Assembly (NCBI GenBank): GCA_004366195.1
Contig: SIRV01000152.1
Span: 1 to 5,352 of the forward strand
Reading direction: 5' to 3'
Length of the DNA: 5,352 nucleotides
Origin: Actinomycetota bacterium
GTDB lineage: Bacteria; Actinomycetota; UBA4738; HRBIN12
Positions within the stretch are counted from its first letter, which is position 1; each line of letters starts with the position of its first letter. The position numbers and the translations under genes were made by a program. This document shows positions 5,009 through 5,352 of the stretch, piece by piece. A model generated the notes under the pieces. It was not told the origin of the DNA. It ran no database searches and saw nothing but the letters and a program-made list of their open reading frames with translations.

Positions 5009-5352
5009 GTGAGCGCTCGCCGAACCGCCGGCCCGCTGGGGCGGCTCGCCCACGTCCTCGTGCTCCTCGCCTCGGCGGGAGCGCTCGGCGCCACCGCCGA
5101 GATCGCGTGGCGACACGGGCCCACGGGTCCTCTCGTCGCCGCTCTCATCGCCATGCTCCTCGGGTGCGTGGGGCTGCTCGTGCTCATCCCTCGCCGGTCC
5201 CGCCTCCTGGCGGCGCAGGCCGACGAGCTGCGACGGAAAGGAGCGATCCTCGAGGCGACGGCCTTCGCTGCGGAGCGCCTGGCGGCCCCCGACGGCCTCG
5301 AGCGGGGGCTCGACGAGGCGCTCGCGCGCCTCGGCGCGGCGACGGGGGTGAG
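5009..5352 (+). CDS. Membrane-anchored signalling protein, N-terminal part entering a GAF-like domain (3' end outside window)
   Basis: From GTG 5009 the frame is open to the window end and gives 114 residues plus a partial codon. No other standard start lies in frame between the tRNA and 5009. The N-terminus is basic (MSARR), followed by two membrane helices at about 14-33 and 41-60, then a basic stretch PRRSR that suggests the following part is cytosolic. Residues 79-114, including ILEATAFAAERL, LDEALARLGAATGV, match the sequence that opens GAF domains in sensor kinases and cyclic-di-GMP enzymes of GC-rich bacteria. Output could be a histidine kinase, GGDEF/EAL or phosphatase domain, but it lies outside the window. 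The nearest Shine-Dalgarno-like sequence (AGGAAGG, 4977-4983) is about 25 bases upstream, too far, so the start is uncertain and a leaderless transcript is possible. The gene follows tRNA-Leu by about 40 bases. Confidence 0.75.
   Translation, partial: MSARRTAGPLGRLAHVLVLLASAGALGATAEIAWRHGPTGPLVAALIAMLLGCVGLLVLIPRRSRLLAAQADELRRKGAILEATAFAAERLAAPDGLERGLDEALARLGAATGV

Noticed and set aside
4885..5009. tRNA-Leu 3' end as an integration site for a mobile element
   Set aside because: No integrase, no repeat of the tRNA 3' end and no change in composition is visible in the window; the downstream gene looks like ordinary chromosomal signalling.
2972..5116. A 714-codon minus-strand open frame
   Set aside because: It crosses four better-supported features in other frames, including the tRNA-Leu gene on the opposite strand. 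Its segment GLEPPRPSGHRILSPARLP is simply antisense tRNA-Leu translated, a known annotation artefact. Composition is Arg/Pro/Gly-rich, as expected for a high-GC shadow frame.

Overview
The window is a very GC-rich stretch, densely coded on both strands. The coding style suggests a high-GC Actinomycetota-like bacterium: NTG starts, strong GGAGG-type ribosome binding sites, a lipoprotein L,D-transpeptidase with an SH3-like domain, and multi-domain membrane signalling proteins. This is inference from composition and gene families. A high-GC Chloroflexota lineage cannot be excluded, because no rRNA or marker gene is present. Nothing looks like a phage, insertion sequence, CRISPR array or defence island.

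Left block, plus strand (1-1433). The 3' end of a COG2509-type FAD-dependent dehydrogenase is followed at very short distance by a small secreted protein of unknown function. The second gene ends 6 bases before the stop codon of a convergent gene.

Middle block, minus strand (read from 4029 down to 1440). Three genes point the same way: a small four-helix membrane protein with a coiled-coil tail, a lipoprotein L,D-transpeptidase, and ornithine aminotransferase (rocD). Gaps are 34 and 75 bases. The first two may share a transcript; rocD has its own strong ribosome binding site and perhaps its own promoter. The three functions (membrane sensing, peptidoglycan cross-linking, ornithine catabolism) do not form a recognisable pathway.

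Divergent intergenic region (about 4030-4333). It has no convincing gene but holds a perfect 13-bp hairpin, a second hairpin that would cover the ribosome binding site of the minus-strand gene, a candidate sigma70-type promoter pointing right, and an 11-bp direct repeat downstream of that promoter.

Right block, plus strand (4334-5352). A small four-helix membrane protein resembling the CopD/DUF2269 group probably starts at TTG 4334. It is followed by a tRNA-Leu(UAG) gene and the start of a two-helix membrane protein that enters what looks like a GAF domain when the window ends.

I see no clear novel multi-gene system. The points most worth a second look are the leader of the 3571-4029 gene (possible CTG start with a masked ribosome binding site), its sensor-without-output architecture, and the start-site correction of the CopD-like gene.
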